Positions 1 to 8,706 of a stretch of DNA of 64,000 bases are shown here, piece after piece. This DNA is from Flavobacterium sp. 270 (lineage in GTDB: Bacteria; Bacteroidota; Bacteroidia; Flavobacteriales; Flavobacteriaceae), in assembly GCF_004368785.1 (NCBI RefSeq), contig NZ_SODM01000001.1:1054001-1118000 (forward strand), in the 5' to 3' direction. A program made the position numbers and the translations under genes. The stretch's first letter is position 1. The number at the start of each line of letters is the position of its first letter. The notes beneath the pieces were generated by a model. It ran no database searches, was not told the origin of the DNA, and saw only the letters and a program-made list of their open reading frames with translations.

Positions 1-1362
1 AATTCTGATGCTGAGAATGCCGAAGCTGCAATCAACAGAGCTTTTGAAATCGAAATCGCTCAAAACAAAATCGATCCTTGTTATGTAGAGAAAGATCTTT
101 GCATTATCGCTTTGGTTGGTGAAAACATGAAAAATCACCAAGGTCTGAGCGGAAGAATGTTCAGCACTTTAGGAAAAAACAACGTAAACATTCGCGCCAT
201 TGCGCAAGGTGCTTCTGAACGTAATATTTCGACTGTAATCAACGAAAGAGACGTTAAAAAAGCGTTGAATACTTTACACGAAAACTTCTTTGAAGAAAAC
301 ACCAAACAGCTGAATTTGTTTGTAATGGGAGTTGGAAATGTGGGTGAAAAATTCATCGAACAAATCCACAACCAAAAGAAATTCTTAAAAGACGTTTTAA
401 AAATTAATGTTCGCGTCATTGCTTTATCAAACTCAAGAAAAATGATTTTTGATGAAGACGGAATTTCGTTGAAAGACTGGCAGTCAACTTTAGATAAAGG
501 CGAAGCTGCTATTCCAACAGAATTTATCGCTCGTGCCAAAGAATTGAATTTACGCAACAGTATTTTTGTAGATATTACTGCAAATGCAAGCGTTTCTGAA
601 ATGTATGAGAAATTCTTAAAAGAAAGTATTGCCGTTGTAACTTGCAACAAAATTGCTTGTTCATCTGCTTACGACAATTATAAAAAATTAAAAAGTTTAT
701 CACGCCAATACAACGCTCCGTTTTTGTTTGAAACGAATGTTGGTGCGGGATTACCAATTATTGATACGGTAAAAAACTTAATCGCTTCTGGTGATAAAGT
801 GCATAAAATTCAGGCGGTTTTATCTGGAAGTTTGAACTTTATTTTCAACAATTTTGATGAGAATAATTCTTTCCACGATGTGGTAAAAGAAGCTGGAGTT
901 CAAGGTTTCACAGAACCGGATCCAAAAATTGACCTTAGCGGAATCGACGTTGCTCGTAAAATCCTGATTTTAATTCGCGAAAGCGGTTACGAAATGGATA
1001 TTGACGCCATTGCAAACGAATCGTTTTTACCGGCAGAATGTCTGGCAACAACAAACAACGAAGATTTCTTTGCATCGTTAATCAAACACGCTCAGCATTT
1101 CGAAAACATTTACAAAGAAGCTTTAGCCAAAGATTCAAGATTGAAATATGTAGCGCAATTCGAAAACGGAAAAGCAAGTGTTGGTCTTCAGTTTATTCCA
1201 AAAGATCATCCGTTTTATAATTTAGAAGGAAAAGACAATATTGTTCTTTTCTACACAGATCGTTATGTAGATCAGCCTTTATTAATCAAAGGTGCCGGAG
1301 CCGGTGCAGCCGTTACCGCTTCAGGAATTTTTGCTGATGTAATCCGAATAGGTAATATTTAG
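1..1362 (+). CDS. thrA: Bifunctional aspartate kinase/homoserine dehydrogenase, 3' part
   Basis: The frame is open from the first base of the window, so this is the C-terminal 453 residues of a longer protein; the kinase domain lies off the left edge. The visible part starts in an ACT-type regulatory segment (VGENMKNHQGLSGRMF). It continues into an NAD(P)-binding homoserine dehydrogenase domain with the dinucleotide motif GVGNVG, the segment NVGAGLPIIDT, SGSLNFIF and the catalytic-region motif EPDPKIDLSGID. Homoserine dehydrogenase reduces aspartate semialdehyde to homoserine. The ACT plus dehydrogenase order is that of ThrA fusions. thrB and thrC follow on the same strand, as expected for a threonine operon. 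Confidence 0.95.
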   Translation, partial: NSDAENAEAAINRAFEIEIAQNKIDPCYVEKDLCIIALVGENMKNHQGLSGRMFSTLGKNNVNIRAIAQGASERNISTVINERDVKKALNTLHENFFEENTKQLNLFVMGVGNVGEKFIEQIHNQKKFLKDVLKINVRVIALSNSRKMIFDEDGISLKDWQSTLDKGEAAIPTEFIARAKELNLRNSIFVDITANASVSEMYEKFLKESIAVVTCNKIACSSAYDNYKKLKSLSRQYNAPFLFETNVGAGLPIIDTVKNLIASGDKVHKIQAVLSGSLNFIFNNFDENNSFHDVVKEAGVQGFTEPDPKIDLSGIDVARKILILIRESGYEMDIDAIANESFLPAECLATTNNEDFFASLIKHAQHFENIYKEALAKDSRLKYVAQFENGKASVGLQFIPKDHPFYNLEGKDNIVLFYTDRYVDQPLLIKGAGAGAAVTASGIFADVIRIGNI

Positions 1363-1488
1363 CCGCTAAGACACTAAGGCGCTAAGTTTCTAAGTTTTTT
1401 AAGCTCAGAAACTTAGAAACTTAAAATCTTAGCAACTTAGAAAAAAAATCTTTGTGACTTTGTGCCTTCGTGGCAAAACCAAAAAATA
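1363..1488. repeat. CTTAG-word repeat between thrA and thrB
   Basis: The gap starts right at the thrA stop and is built of short words. CTAAG occurs repeatedly in the left half and its reverse complement CTTAG in the right half, so the RNA could fold back on itself. It ends in a segment (about 1449-1479) of the form CTTTGTGACTTTGTG..TTCGTGGCAAAA, which resembles the arm of the palindrome at 8624-8689. No gene is seen. Confidence 0.6.
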
Positions 1489-2412
1489 ATGAAAGAAATA
1501 AAACTATTCTGTCCCGCTACAATCGCAAATCTCTCGTGTGGATTTGACGTACTTGGACTTTGCTTAGACAATGCGGGTGACGAAATGATCGTTCTAAAAT
1601 CAGATCAAAAAGGAGTTCGAATTACTAAAATCGTGGGTGCCGATTTACCTCTTGAAACCGAGAAAAACGTTTCTGGAGTTGCAGCTTTGGCGATGTTAGC
1701 GACTTTAGACGAATTGGATTTTGGTTTTGAAATCGAAATTTATAAAAACATCAAAGCCGGAAGCGGCATCGGAAGCAGTGCTGCAAGTTCTGCCGGAGCG
1801 GTTTTCGGGATCAACGAATTGCTTGGAAGACCGTATTCCAGAAAAGATTTGGTTCAGTTTGCGATGCAGGGTGAAAAATTAGCGAGCGGAAATGCACATG
1901 CCGACAACGTTGCTCCTGCCCTTTTAGGCGGGTTTACTTTGGTAAGAAGTTATGCTCCGCTGGATATTATTAGAATTGATAGTCCGGAAGAATTGTTTGC
2001 TACTGTTGTGCATCCTCAAATTGAATTAAAAACATCTGACGCACGTTCGGTTTTAAAACAAACGGTTTCCTTAAAAAGCGCGATTATGCAATGGGGAAAT
2101 GTCGGCGGATTGGTTGCGGGTCTTTACACCAAAGATTACGAATTAATTGGTCGTTCGCTTCATGACGAAATCGTTGAGCCATTAAGAAGTGTTTTGATTC
2201 CGGGTTTTGATTTAATTAAACAAACGGCTTTAGAAAATGGCGCTTTAGGTTCTGGAATTTCAGGTTCCGGCCCGTCGATTTTCGCTTTAAGCCGAGGAAA
2301 AGAAACCGCAGAAAAAATTGCAAAAGCCATGAGCGACGTTTACGAAAAAATGAATTTACCGTATGAAATTCATGTTTCGAAAATTAATCCTGATGGTGTT
2401 AGGATTTTATAA
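1489..2412 (+). CDS. thrB: Homoserine kinase
   Basis: ATP-dependent phosphorylation of homoserine to O-phosphohomoserine, the step between ThrA and ThrC. The 307-residue protein has the GHMP-kinase layout: an N-terminal PATIANLSCGFDVLG segment, the glycine/serine-rich ATP loop GSGIGSSAASSAG at about residues 91-103, and a C-terminal GSGISGSGPSIFAL motif. The ATG at 1489 is chosen because the protein then begins MKEIKLFCPAT as in the family; a GTG at 1462 would add nine residues encoded by the upstream repeat. No Shine-Dalgarno sequence is visible. Length and motifs are complete. Confidence 0.95.
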   Translation: MKEIKLFCPATIANLSCGFDVLGLCLDNAGDEMIVLKSDQKGVRITKIVGADLPLETEKNVSGVAALAMLATLDELDFGFEIEIYKNIKAGSGIGSSAASSAGAVFGINELLGRPYSRKDLVQFAMQGEKLASGNAHADNVAPALLGGFTLVRSYAPLDIIRIDSPEELFATVVHPQIELKTSDARSVLKQTVSLKSAIMQWGNVGGLVAGLYTKDYELIGRSLHDEIVEPLRSVLIPGFDLIKQTALENGALGSGISGSGPSIFALSRGKETAEKIAKAMSDVYEKMNLPYEIHVSKINPDGVRIL

Positions 2413-2482
2413 CACGGATTTCGCGGATTTACATAAATTGGTTTGTGAATAAGGATTAGGACAAAGTTTTGCACGCAATAAT

Positions 2483-2695
2483 TGTCAGGCTGAGCGGAGT
2501 CGAAGCCCGCGCAAAGTATGAACACAACGTTTGTCATTTCGACGAAGGAGAAATCTCCGCGAGAAACTCGACAAAGATTGGAGATTATCTGTACGGAGCT
2601 ACTTGTGGAGATTTCTCCTTCGTCGAAATGACAAACTCTGAGAATTTACTATATGTCTTCACTTTGCGAGGGCTTCGACTCCGCTCAGCCTGACA
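2483..2695. repeat. Nested double palindrome between thrB and thrC
   Basis: Two inverted repeats are nested. The outer arms 2483-2516 and 2662-2695 match at 33 of 34 positions and contain CTGAGCGGAGTCGAAG. The inner arms 2530-2558 and 2607-2635 match at 29 of 29 and contain TTTCGACGAAGGAG. The inner loop holds GAGCTACTTGTGG (2596-2608), which recurs in the element at 9996-10119. An open frame of 74 codons runs through it but is only palindrome sequence. It looks like a non-autonomous dispersed repeat; in the RNA it would be a very strong hairpin between thrB and thrC. Confidence 0.85.
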
Positions 2696-2800
2696 AAAAC
2701 GAATACATAATTGAAAATATAAAATATTGGAATTTGGAATTTTAAAATTTGGGATTTACTCTCCAAAAAATCTAAAATCTAAAGTCAAAAATCTAAAATA

Positions 2801-4090
2801 ATGAAATACTACAGTTTAAACCATAATGCCCCAAAAGTTTCTTTTCAGGAGGCTGTAATACAAGGATTAGCAAGCGACAAAGGATTATATTTCCCAGAAA
2901 ATATCACGTCTCTTGATCCTTCCTTTTTTGATACAATCGAAAGTTTAAGCCACGAAGAAATTGCCTTTGAAGCTATCAAACAATTTGTGGGCGATGAAAT
3001 TCCGGAAGCCAAATTAAAAGAAATCATTGCAGATACTTTGGTTTTTGATTTTCCAGTGGTGAAAGTCGAAAACGGAATTTATTCGTTAGAATTATTCCAC
3101 GGACCAACAATGGCGTTTAAAGACGTTGGAGCACGATTTATGTCACGTTGTTTGGGTTATTTCAATAAAGATAAAAAAGACGCTAAAAATACGGTTTTAG
3201 TAGCGACTTCAGGCGATACAGGCGGAGCGGTTGCAAGCGGATTTTTAGGCGTTGACGGTGTTGACGTTGTGATTTTATATCCGTCTGGAAAAGTGAGCGA
3301 TATTCAGGAAAAACAATTAACGACTTTAGGACAAAACATCAAAGCTTTGGAAGTTGATGGTGTTTTTGACGATTGTCAGGATATGGTGAAAAAAGCATTT
3401 TTGGATGAAACTTTAGCACACAAAAACCTGACTTCGGCAAACTCTATTAATATTGCACGTTGGTTACCACAAATGTTTTATTTCTTCTTTGCTTACAAAG
3501 CTTTGAAAAGCCAAAACAAACCATTGGTTTTCTCTTGCCCAAGCGGCAACTTCGGGAATATCTGTGCGGGAATTATGGCAAAGAAATTAGGTTTACCAAT
3601 CGAACATTTTGTTGCTTCTACAAACGTAAACGACACCGTACCAAGATTTTTAGAAAACGGAAAATACGACCCGAAACCTTCTAAAGCAACGATTTCTAAC
3701 GCCATGGATGTTGGAAACCCAAGTAATTTTATTAGAATTCAGGAATTATACAATAATGATTTAAAGGCTTTCGAAAAAGATTTCTCTTCTTATAGTTATA
3801 CCGACGAAGAAACGCTGGAAGCTCTGAAGAAAATTTATAACACCGACGGTTACATCGCAGAACCTCACGGCGCGGTTGGTTATTTAGGTTTGAAAAAAGA
3901 ACTTCAAAATTTTCCTAATGCAATTGGTATTTTCTTAGAAACGGCTCACCCTATTAAATTCTTAGATGTGGTTGAACCTGCTTTGGGAATTACGCTTCCG
4001 ATTCCGGCGCAGATTGAGAGTGTTATTAATGAGGAGAAAGTTAGTGTGAAGATTGGGACTTATGAGGAGTTGAAGGCGTTCTTGGGGTAA
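2801..4090 (+). CDS. thrC: Threonine synthase
   Basis: PLP enzyme converting O-phosphohomoserine to threonine, the last step of the pathway begun by thrA and thrB upstream. The 429-residue protein is full length. It shows the N-terminal MKYYSLN..PKVSFQEAV segment, the PLP-lysine motif HGPTMAFKDVGARF (Lys at about residue 107), ATSGDTGGAVASG, and SANSINIARWLPQ. The ATG at 2801 is the only sensible start. It is separated from thrB by 388 bases that contain the nested palindrome, so expression may be uncoupled from thrAB; no clear separate promoter could be assigned. Confidence 0.96.
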   Translation: MKYYSLNHNAPKVSFQEAVIQGLASDKGLYFPENITSLDPSFFDTIESLSHEEIAFEAIKQFVGDEIPEAKLKEIIADTLVFDFPVVKVENGIYSLELFHGPTMAFKDVGARFMSRCLGYFNKDKKDAKNTVLVATSGDTGGAVASGFLGVDGVDVVILYPSGKVSDIQEKQLTTLGQNIKALEVDGVFDDCQDMVKKAFLDETLAHKNLTSANSINIARWLPQMFYFFFAYKALKSQNKPLVFSCPSGNFGNICAGIMAKKLGLPIEHFVASTNVNDTVPRFLENGKYDPKPSKATISNAMDVGNPSNFIRIQELYNNDLKAFEKDFSSYSYTDEETLEALKKIYNTDGYIAEPHGAVGYLGLKKELQNFPNAIGIFLETAHPIKFLDVVEPALGITLPIPAQIESVINEEKVSVKIGTYEELKAFLG

Positions 4091-4230
4091 CTGTAACTAT
4101 TTCTCTTATATATATTTTTTGACCACGAATTCATTTATCTATTTGATGTGATTTGTGGTTTTCTTTTGAATACAGTTAGCTTTTTGTAAGTAAAATTATT
4201 ATGTTTGAATCTTAGTATTAATCTTATCAT

Positions 4231-5142
4231 ATGTCATTAGGAAAATCTGTCAGAATATATTTAAAGGAAGGGAATGTCTCGGGAATTAAACTTGGAGAAG
4301 TTGTAAACCATACGATTCAAGCTCTTTCATGCCCAAGAAATAAAATTTCAGACTTAAATAAATACTTCTCAAAGGAAGTAAATCGCCCAGGAGTTTATTT
4401 TTTAATTGGAGAAGATGAGAATAATTTTAATACGGTATATATTGGAGAGGCTGAAAATGTTTGGGAAAGATTAAAAAATCACGATACAAAGAAAGATTTT
4501 TGGAGTGAAGTTATTTTATTTTCCAGCAAAGATGAAAATCTAACTAAATCTCATGTAAAATATTTAGAAAGCAGACTTATAAATATAGCACAAATAGCGG
4601 ATAGATATAAAGTTGAAAATTCTAATTCTTCCAACTTAAGTTCTCTACCTCTACCTGATCAAGATTCAATGGAAGATTTTCTTCTAAATGTAAAATTACT
4701 TAATGGAACACTGGGACATAAATTTTTAGAAAATCCAATAAACATTTCTGAAACAAAAATTATTGATATTCCATTAACTACAACAACAGAAAGTTCTATA
4801 ATTATCAATTCAATTGGCAATTTAAAGCTTGAATTAAAAGTAAAAGATATACTTGCATCTGCCCTTCAAACTGATGAAGGAATTGTAGTTTTAGAAAATT
4901 CTCAGGTTTCTGATAAAACCAAACCATTTGGCTATAGCACTTTAAGATCTGAATTAATTAAAAATGAAACAATCAAAGGTAATTCTCACGGAAGTCTGTA
5001 TTACGCTAAAAATTATCTATTTGATAGTCCATCTGCGGCTGCGGCTGTAACATTGGGTTATTCTGTTAATGGCCGAAATGTTTGGAAAGACGAAAATGGA
5101 AAATCATTAAATGAAATTGAACAAGCTCAAGTAAATAAATAG
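4231..5142 (+). CDS. GIY-YIG nuclease domain protein with C-terminal DUF4357
   Basis: 303 residues. An N-terminal extension of about 50 residues precedes a GIY-YIG domain: GVYFLIG at 54-60, VYIGEAENVWERLKNH at 69-84 and the metal-ligand glutamate in YLESRLI at about 113. The C-terminal 60 residues (SPSAAAAVTLGYSVNGRNVW) match DUF4357. This fusion is known from bacteria but its role is not established; a structure-specific DNA nuclease or defence-related function is possible. It stands alone between thrC and a palindrome, at the edge of a block of unknown AT-rich genes, which suggests accessory DNA. Confidence 0.85.
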   Translation: MSLGKSVRIYLKEGNVSGIKLGEVVNHTIQALSCPRNKISDLNKYFSKEVNRPGVYFLIGEDENNFNTVYIGEAENVWERLKNHDTKKDFWSEVILFSSKDENLTKSHVKYLESRLINIAQIADRYKVENSNSSNLSSLPLPDQDSMEDFLLNVKLLNGTLGHKFLENPINISETKIIDIPLTTTTESSIIINSIGNLKLELKVKDILASALQTDEGIVVLENSQVSDKTKPFGYSTLRSELIKNETIKGNSHGSLYYAKNYLFDSPSAAAAVTLGYSVNGRNVWKDENGKSLNEIEQAQVNK

Positions 5143-5181
5143 AATTTTAAAAATACCCCCGCTCTCCGCAGTGTTGCGATC

Positions 5182-5292
5182 GCTGTGCGAAGTCTCCCGA
5201 CTTCGTACCCGTTCCAATTAGTCTCAAAGTAAAATATAAATAATTGGAGCGGAATATAGGGCTGGGTACGAAGTCGGGAGATTTCGCACAGC
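5182..5292. repeat. Long inverted repeat, 29-bp arms
   Basis: Arms 5182-5210 and 5264-5292 match at 28 of 29 positions (GCTGTGCGAAGT on the left, TTCGCACAGC on the right). A second, inner complementarity is CCAATTA/TAATTGG. The element is richer in GC than its surroundings. Its sequence differs from the 2483-2695 and 9996-10119 family, so it is a separate class of dispersed palindrome. It fills the gap between the GIY-YIG gene and the next small gene and could act as a terminator. Confidence 0.8.
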
Positions 5293-5369
5293 ACACGGTT
5301 ATTGGAGTCGGAATATATAAATCAATATTTTATAGTTTCGATTTTAATTTTGTGTCATAATAAAAACTT

Positions 5370-5693
5370 ATGAAAGGATTATTATTAATTGACAATGAAA
5401 AAATCGGCGAGGTAAATCTTATGGTTATTGATGAACCTATGGGTGCAATTGGCGGAGATTTTATTCCTTTCGAAAGTTACCAAAAATATCAAATTGAAAT
5501 TCAGAAATACTATGATAAAAAAGGAATTGCAAATGTTCACGATTTCAATTTTAGAATTATACTTTCTGATAACACAGAACTTTATCCAGAAGGAGGAATT
5601 GGTGTAATTGATTCAAGAGATTTTAATGATATTTATGTTGAATCTGCCGGAAATTCTGAAGATGTAATTTTAAAAATAAAAAATAATACTTAA
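5370..5693 (+). CDS. Hypothetical protein, 107 aa
   Basis: I do not recognise this family. The protein is short, acidic and soluble, with no signal peptide or membrane segment. Residues MKGLLLIDNEKIGEVNLMVID look like two beta strands, followed by a short helix (FESYQKYQIEIQKYY) and more strands. It is five bases upstream of the next gene on the same strand, so the two are probably cotranscribed. The small size, pairing and lack of recognisable domains are typical of immunity or accessory proteins, but that is inference from context only. Confidence 0.6.
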   Translation: MKGLLLIDNEKIGEVNLMVIDEPMGAIGGDFIPFESYQKYQIEIQKYYDKKGIANVHDFNFRIILSDNTELYPEGGIGVIDSRDFNDIYVESAGNSEDVILKIKNNT

Positions 5694-5698
5694 AATAA

Positions 5699-6202
5699 AT
5701 GGCAATCTGGCAATATCTTCTAATCGTTGTTCCTGAAAAATCTATTCAAAATGATTATCAATGTATTTTCAAAAATAATAAAACCAAATTTTTACCCCAA
5801 ACAAAATCTTTTTGGAAGGTTTATGATAAAGATGTTTCATCTATAATATCAGGAATTGATCAAATCATTAAAAGAGCTGACTGGAGTAGTGAGACTTTAT
5901 TATCATGGAAAGGAAATACTACAAATGAAGAAGACAATGATTGTAGTATTTCTATAAACAAAGATAAAACACGGATTAAGGAATTTCAATTTCGAGTTGA
6001 TTTAAGAAAAGAATCAAATCTTATAAATTTTCTTATCCCTATTTTGAAAATTTGCGAAATGAATAAATTAGTTTTAATTGACTTAAAAGGAGAAATTCAT
6101 AAACCAAAAATTGAAGATATAATCACAAGTATCAAGGCTTCAAATGCAACAGCTTTTCTTAATGATCCAATAGCATTTTTGAAAGGTTTACCCAGCTCTT
6201 AA
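5699..6202 (+). CDS. Hypothetical protein, 167 aa
   Basis: Unrecognised soluble protein. It begins MAIWQYLLIVVPEKSI, has a central acidic NTTNEEDNDCS stretch with RVDLRKESN after it, and a C-terminal segment ending FLNDPIAFLKGLPSS. No transmembrane helix is evident. The start codon lies five bases after the preceding stop, indicating an operon with the 107-residue gene; two membrane proteins follow within about 30 bases each. The four genes from 5370 to 7162 may form one transcription unit of unknown function. Confidence 0.65.
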   Translation: MAIWQYLLIVVPEKSIQNDYQCIFKNNKTKFLPQTKSFWKVYDKDVSSIISGIDQIIKRADWSSETLLSWKGNTTNEEDNDCSISINKDKTRIKEFQFRVDLRKESNLINFLIPILKICEMNKLVLIDLKGEIHKPKIEDIITSIKASNATAFLNDPIAFLKGLPSS

Positions 6203-6230
6203 AAACTAAAGAAGAAACAATATCAAAAAC

Positions 6231-6557
6231 ATGAGCAAAATATACAATTCTGAAAAATTTGAAGTCATTAAAAGTTTAATAAGAATATCATCATGGTTCT
6301 TAATTTTAATATTGTTTTTTGCTATAATTTTCACTTTACTTTCTACTGGATTTGAAAGTTATTTCATTAATTATTGTATTGTCTTTCTATCCATTTTCGG
6401 ATTATTTTTCAATGCTTTAACCCTACTTGTAGTTTCCATTTTATATAAATTAAAGAAGGAAAAAATATTTTATAATCTCAAAAAAGAATTAATATTATTT
6501 CTAACATCTTTTGTTAGTCTGATGCTTTTAAGTGGTTTAATACATTTAAAATATTAA
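6231..6557 (+). CDS. Small membrane protein, 108 aa
   Basis: No family recognised. Three hydrophobic segments are visible, at about residues 17-37 (SWFLILILFFAIIFTLL), 43-68 and 85-103, joined by short lysine-rich loops, so a three-helix inner-membrane protein is likely. It lies 28 bases after the preceding gene and 26 before the next, all on the plus strand. Strong AT bias and Ile/Phe/Lys-rich composition match its accessory neighbours. Confidence 0.6.
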   Translation: MSKIYNSEKFEVIKSLIRISSWFLILILFFAIIFTLLSTGFESYFINYCIVFLSIFGLFFNALTLLVVSILYKLKKEKIFYNLKKELILFLTSFVSLMLLSGLIHLKY

Positions 6558-6583
6558 AGAAAATAAAAAATTCATAATTAAAT

Positions 6584-7162
6584 ATGAAAGGTAGTAATTT
6601 TACTAAAAGAATAATTCAACTTATAATTGTCGGCGGATTATTTATGTTTATCCTTTATCGATCATATCAAACTGATAATATATTTGCCAACTTTTTTTAT
6701 CTTATTTTAAGTGTTTTAGAAATCATTTTACTATCAAACGTGATTTCTGAGAACTTCATCAAATTTAAAAGAAATAAAAAAATTCAAAGTCTGGCACCGA
6801 CTTTTGTAGCTTTCTTTCTTATTTTTTCGACTTTAAGCTTATACATCTATTATGAAACCCTCGAAAATTCTAAAACCTACATCCATGCATACGGAAATGG
6901 ATTAATTATAGATTTAAAAGAAAATGGAAACTATATAATTAAAAGTGGAAGCTGGGGAGATCGGACTCATCATTATGGGACATACACAAAAAGTGATAGT
7001 ATAATATATCTTGACAAAAAGATATTTGGAAAGATCAAAATTACTGGAGAATTCAAGCAAGGCAAAATTTATATAGATAAAGAAAAAGTTTCTGAAAATG
7101 TACTTTTTGAAACTTATAAAAGTAAAACATTCAAAAATGCTGATTACTTTTATATAGAATAA
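6584..7162 (+). CDS. Membrane protein with C-terminal soluble domain, 192 aa
   Basis: Unrecognised. Three predicted transmembrane helices fill the N-terminal half (about 10-26, 33-52 and 68-88). The remaining 100 residues look like an extracytoplasmic or cytoplasmic beta-rich domain (YGNGLIIDLKENGNYIIKSG). The domain pattern of repeated strand, turn and strand recalls small lipocalin-like or META-like folds, but no motif proves it. It is the last gene of the 5370-7162 block and ends five bases before the convergent methyltransferase-like gene. Confidence 0.6.
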   Translation: MKGSNFTKRIIQLIIVGGLFMFILYRSYQTDNIFANFFYLILSVLEIILLSNVISENFIKFKRNKKIQSLAPTFVAFFLIFSTLSLYIYYETLENSKTYIHAYGNGLIIDLKENGNYIIKSGSWGDRTHHYGTYTKSDSIIYLDKKIFGKIKITGEFKQGKIYIDKEKVSENVLFETYKSKTFKNADYFYIE

Positions 7163-7167
7163 TAATT

Positions 7168-7938
7168 CTACTTTTTCGTTCCCAACAAATACAAAATCTT
7201 AGTTGGCCCAGATTTTACTTTTCCAATTTCCCAATTAAAATTTGCTGCATTATTTAAATTCGAAACCAATACATTCATTTCGTCAACAGAATACGTTCGT
7301 AGAGAAGAAACAACGCCATCCCATAAAATTAAAATTGGCACGATCGGAATAAGATACGTAAAAATAATTCTGCCAATATTAAAAGGCCTGATAAAAGGCG
7401 TTGTCAGCAGAACAGTAATTGGCGAACCAATCATCGCAAGAATACTTTGAAAACTTCTTTCCTGACCTTCAAAAATAGCAATCGAACTATTACTGTCAAC
7501 AGCATTTTGCAGGATTTGCTGTGCGTCTTTTGGCTTGAAATGATGTAGGGATAAAAACTGCGTTCGGAGTCCGTTTAGGTTTTCGGGAACGTTTCTGGCA
7601 TCGATTGATGTTTTTATAAACTCGAAATTATTGGCTTGTTTTTGTGTGTATTCGAATGCATTAATATTTGGAAAATAATCGGTTAAAAGAATTTTTAAGT
7701 CCGGAATGTTCTTTCGCAATTCTTTATTGATCCAAATCAATCCGCCGCCACCGCCAGAACCTAAATCAATTATTTGATTGGTTTTGCTTTGTTTTAAACC
7801 TTTTTCTATAATCGGCACAATTCCTTTGTACATGGGAGTTTTATTAGAAAGAAACTGTAGAAAATCGGTCATATAATTTCTAATGAAATTCGGAAGCCAA
7901 CTTTGATCTTCAAATTCGAACAAATGAATTCTTGCCAT
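7168..7938 (-). CDS. Class I SAM-dependent methyltransferase-like protein
   Basis: 256 residues. The SAM-binding motif is seen as IIDLGSGGGGGLIWI at about residues 58-72, with an acidic strand end ILLTDYFPN and a motif near FEFIKTSIDARN. The C-terminal part is unusual: a hydrophobic stretch (about 180-210, rich in Ile, Pro and Leu) could anchor it to the membrane. The substrate cannot be told. It is divergent from the GNAT gene, and the 156-base gap between them should hold both promoters. Confidence 0.7.
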   Translation of the reverse strand: MARIHLFEFEDQSWLPNFIRNYMTDFLQFLSNKTPMYKGIVPIIEKGLKQSKTNQIIDLGSGGGGGLIWINKELRKNIPDLKILLTDYFPNINAFEYTQKQANNFEFIKTSIDARNVPENLNGLRTQFLSLHHFKPKDAQQILQNAVDSNSSIAIFEGQERSFQSILAMIGSPITVLLTTPFIRPFNIGRIIFTYLIPIVPILILWDGVVSSLRTYSVDEMNVLVSNLNNAANFNWEIGKVKSGPTKILYLLGTKK

Positions 7939-8037
7939 AATATTTTATTTTTCAAATAATTACAAATTTCAACAATCTTTTTTAAATATTTACTTACATC
8001 TATTTAAATATCTTCTTTTTCATTCCGTTTCAAATTG

Positions 8038-8045
8038 TAATTTTG
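8038..8045 (+). promoter_or_regulatory. -7 element TAATTTTG for the GNAT gene
   Basis: TAATTTTG fits the Bacteroidota -7 consensus TAnnTTTG. It is 49 bases before the ATG at 8095. Confidence 0.6.
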
Positions 8046-8094
8046 CCGATCGTTTATAGATGAGTATTTCATTTTATATTTTATATCAAAAAAC

Positions 8095-8601
8095 ATGATT
8101 ACAAAAGCATTACTCGAAGACATTCCTGCATTAAACATATTGATAAATTCTGCTTACAGAGGAGAATCTTCTAAACAAGGCTGGACAACCGAAGCAAACT
8201 TATTGGAAGGAAAAAGAACAAATGAAACCGAATTAAAAGAAATACTAAACAATCCAAAAAATACAATTCTGAAATTTACAGAAAACGATAAAATTATCGG
8301 TTCGGTTTTATTGGTTCAAAAAGAACATCAATTGTATTTAGGAATGCTCACAGTTTCTCCAGAATTGCAAAACAGCGGAATCGGAAAAAAGATGCTGGCA
8401 GAAGCTGAAGTTTTTGCAAAATCTTTGGGATTATCTTCGATCGTTATGACGGTAATTTCGGTTCGTGAAGAATTGATTGCCTGGTATAAACGCCATGGTT
8501 ATGTTGATACTGGCGAAAGAGAAGCTTTTTCGCAGAGCGATATTCATGTTACAATTGCTGATAAACCTTTGGAGTTTATTTTTATGGAGAAAAAGATTTA
8601 G
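8095..8601 (+). CDS. GNAT-family N-acetyltransferase
   Basis: 168 residues with the GNAT fold: an N-terminal strand-helix (ITKALLEDIPALNILINSAY), a strand LYLGMLTVSPELQNSGIGKKMLAEAE carrying the acetyl-CoA pyrophosphate loop (Q-N-S-G-I-G, about residues 97-102), and the C-terminal YKRHGYVDTGERE motif. The substrate is unknown; similar stand-alone GNATs act on small molecules or amino groups. It is monocistronic, with its own promoter upstream and a 26-bp palindrome just after it that probably terminates transcription from both sides. Confidence 0.85.
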   Translation: MITKALLEDIPALNILINSAYRGESSKQGWTTEANLLEGKRTNETELKEILNNPKNTILKFTENDKIIGSVLLVQKEHQLYLGMLTVSPELQNSGIGKKMLAEAEVFAKSLGLSSIVMTVISVREELIAWYKRHGYVDTGEREAFSQSDIHVTIADKPLEFIFMEKKI

Positions 8602-8623
8602 GGTTTAACCATAAAGTTTTTTA

Positions 8624-8689
8624 TGCCACAAAGTCGCAAAGACACAAAGTTTTATTTTATTTTCTTTGTGTCTTTGCGACTTTGTGGCA
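8624..8689. repeat. Perfect 26-bp inverted repeat, likely bidirectional terminator
   Basis: Arms 8624-8649 and 8664-8689 are perfectly complementary over 26 bases (TGCCACAAAGTCGCAAAG...), with a 14-base T/A loop. A run of T follows on the plus strand. It sits between the convergent GNAT and DUF3037 genes. The arm resembles the GTGGCAAAA words at 1449-1479 and 12391-12550, so it belongs to a repeat family rather than being an ordinary terminator. Confidence 0.85.
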
Positions 8690-8706
8690 ACTTTTTTTTG
8701 TTTCTT

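Noticed and set aside
2469..2693. 74-codon frame between thrB and thrC
   Set aside because: It is entirely inside the nested palindrome, with no coding character.
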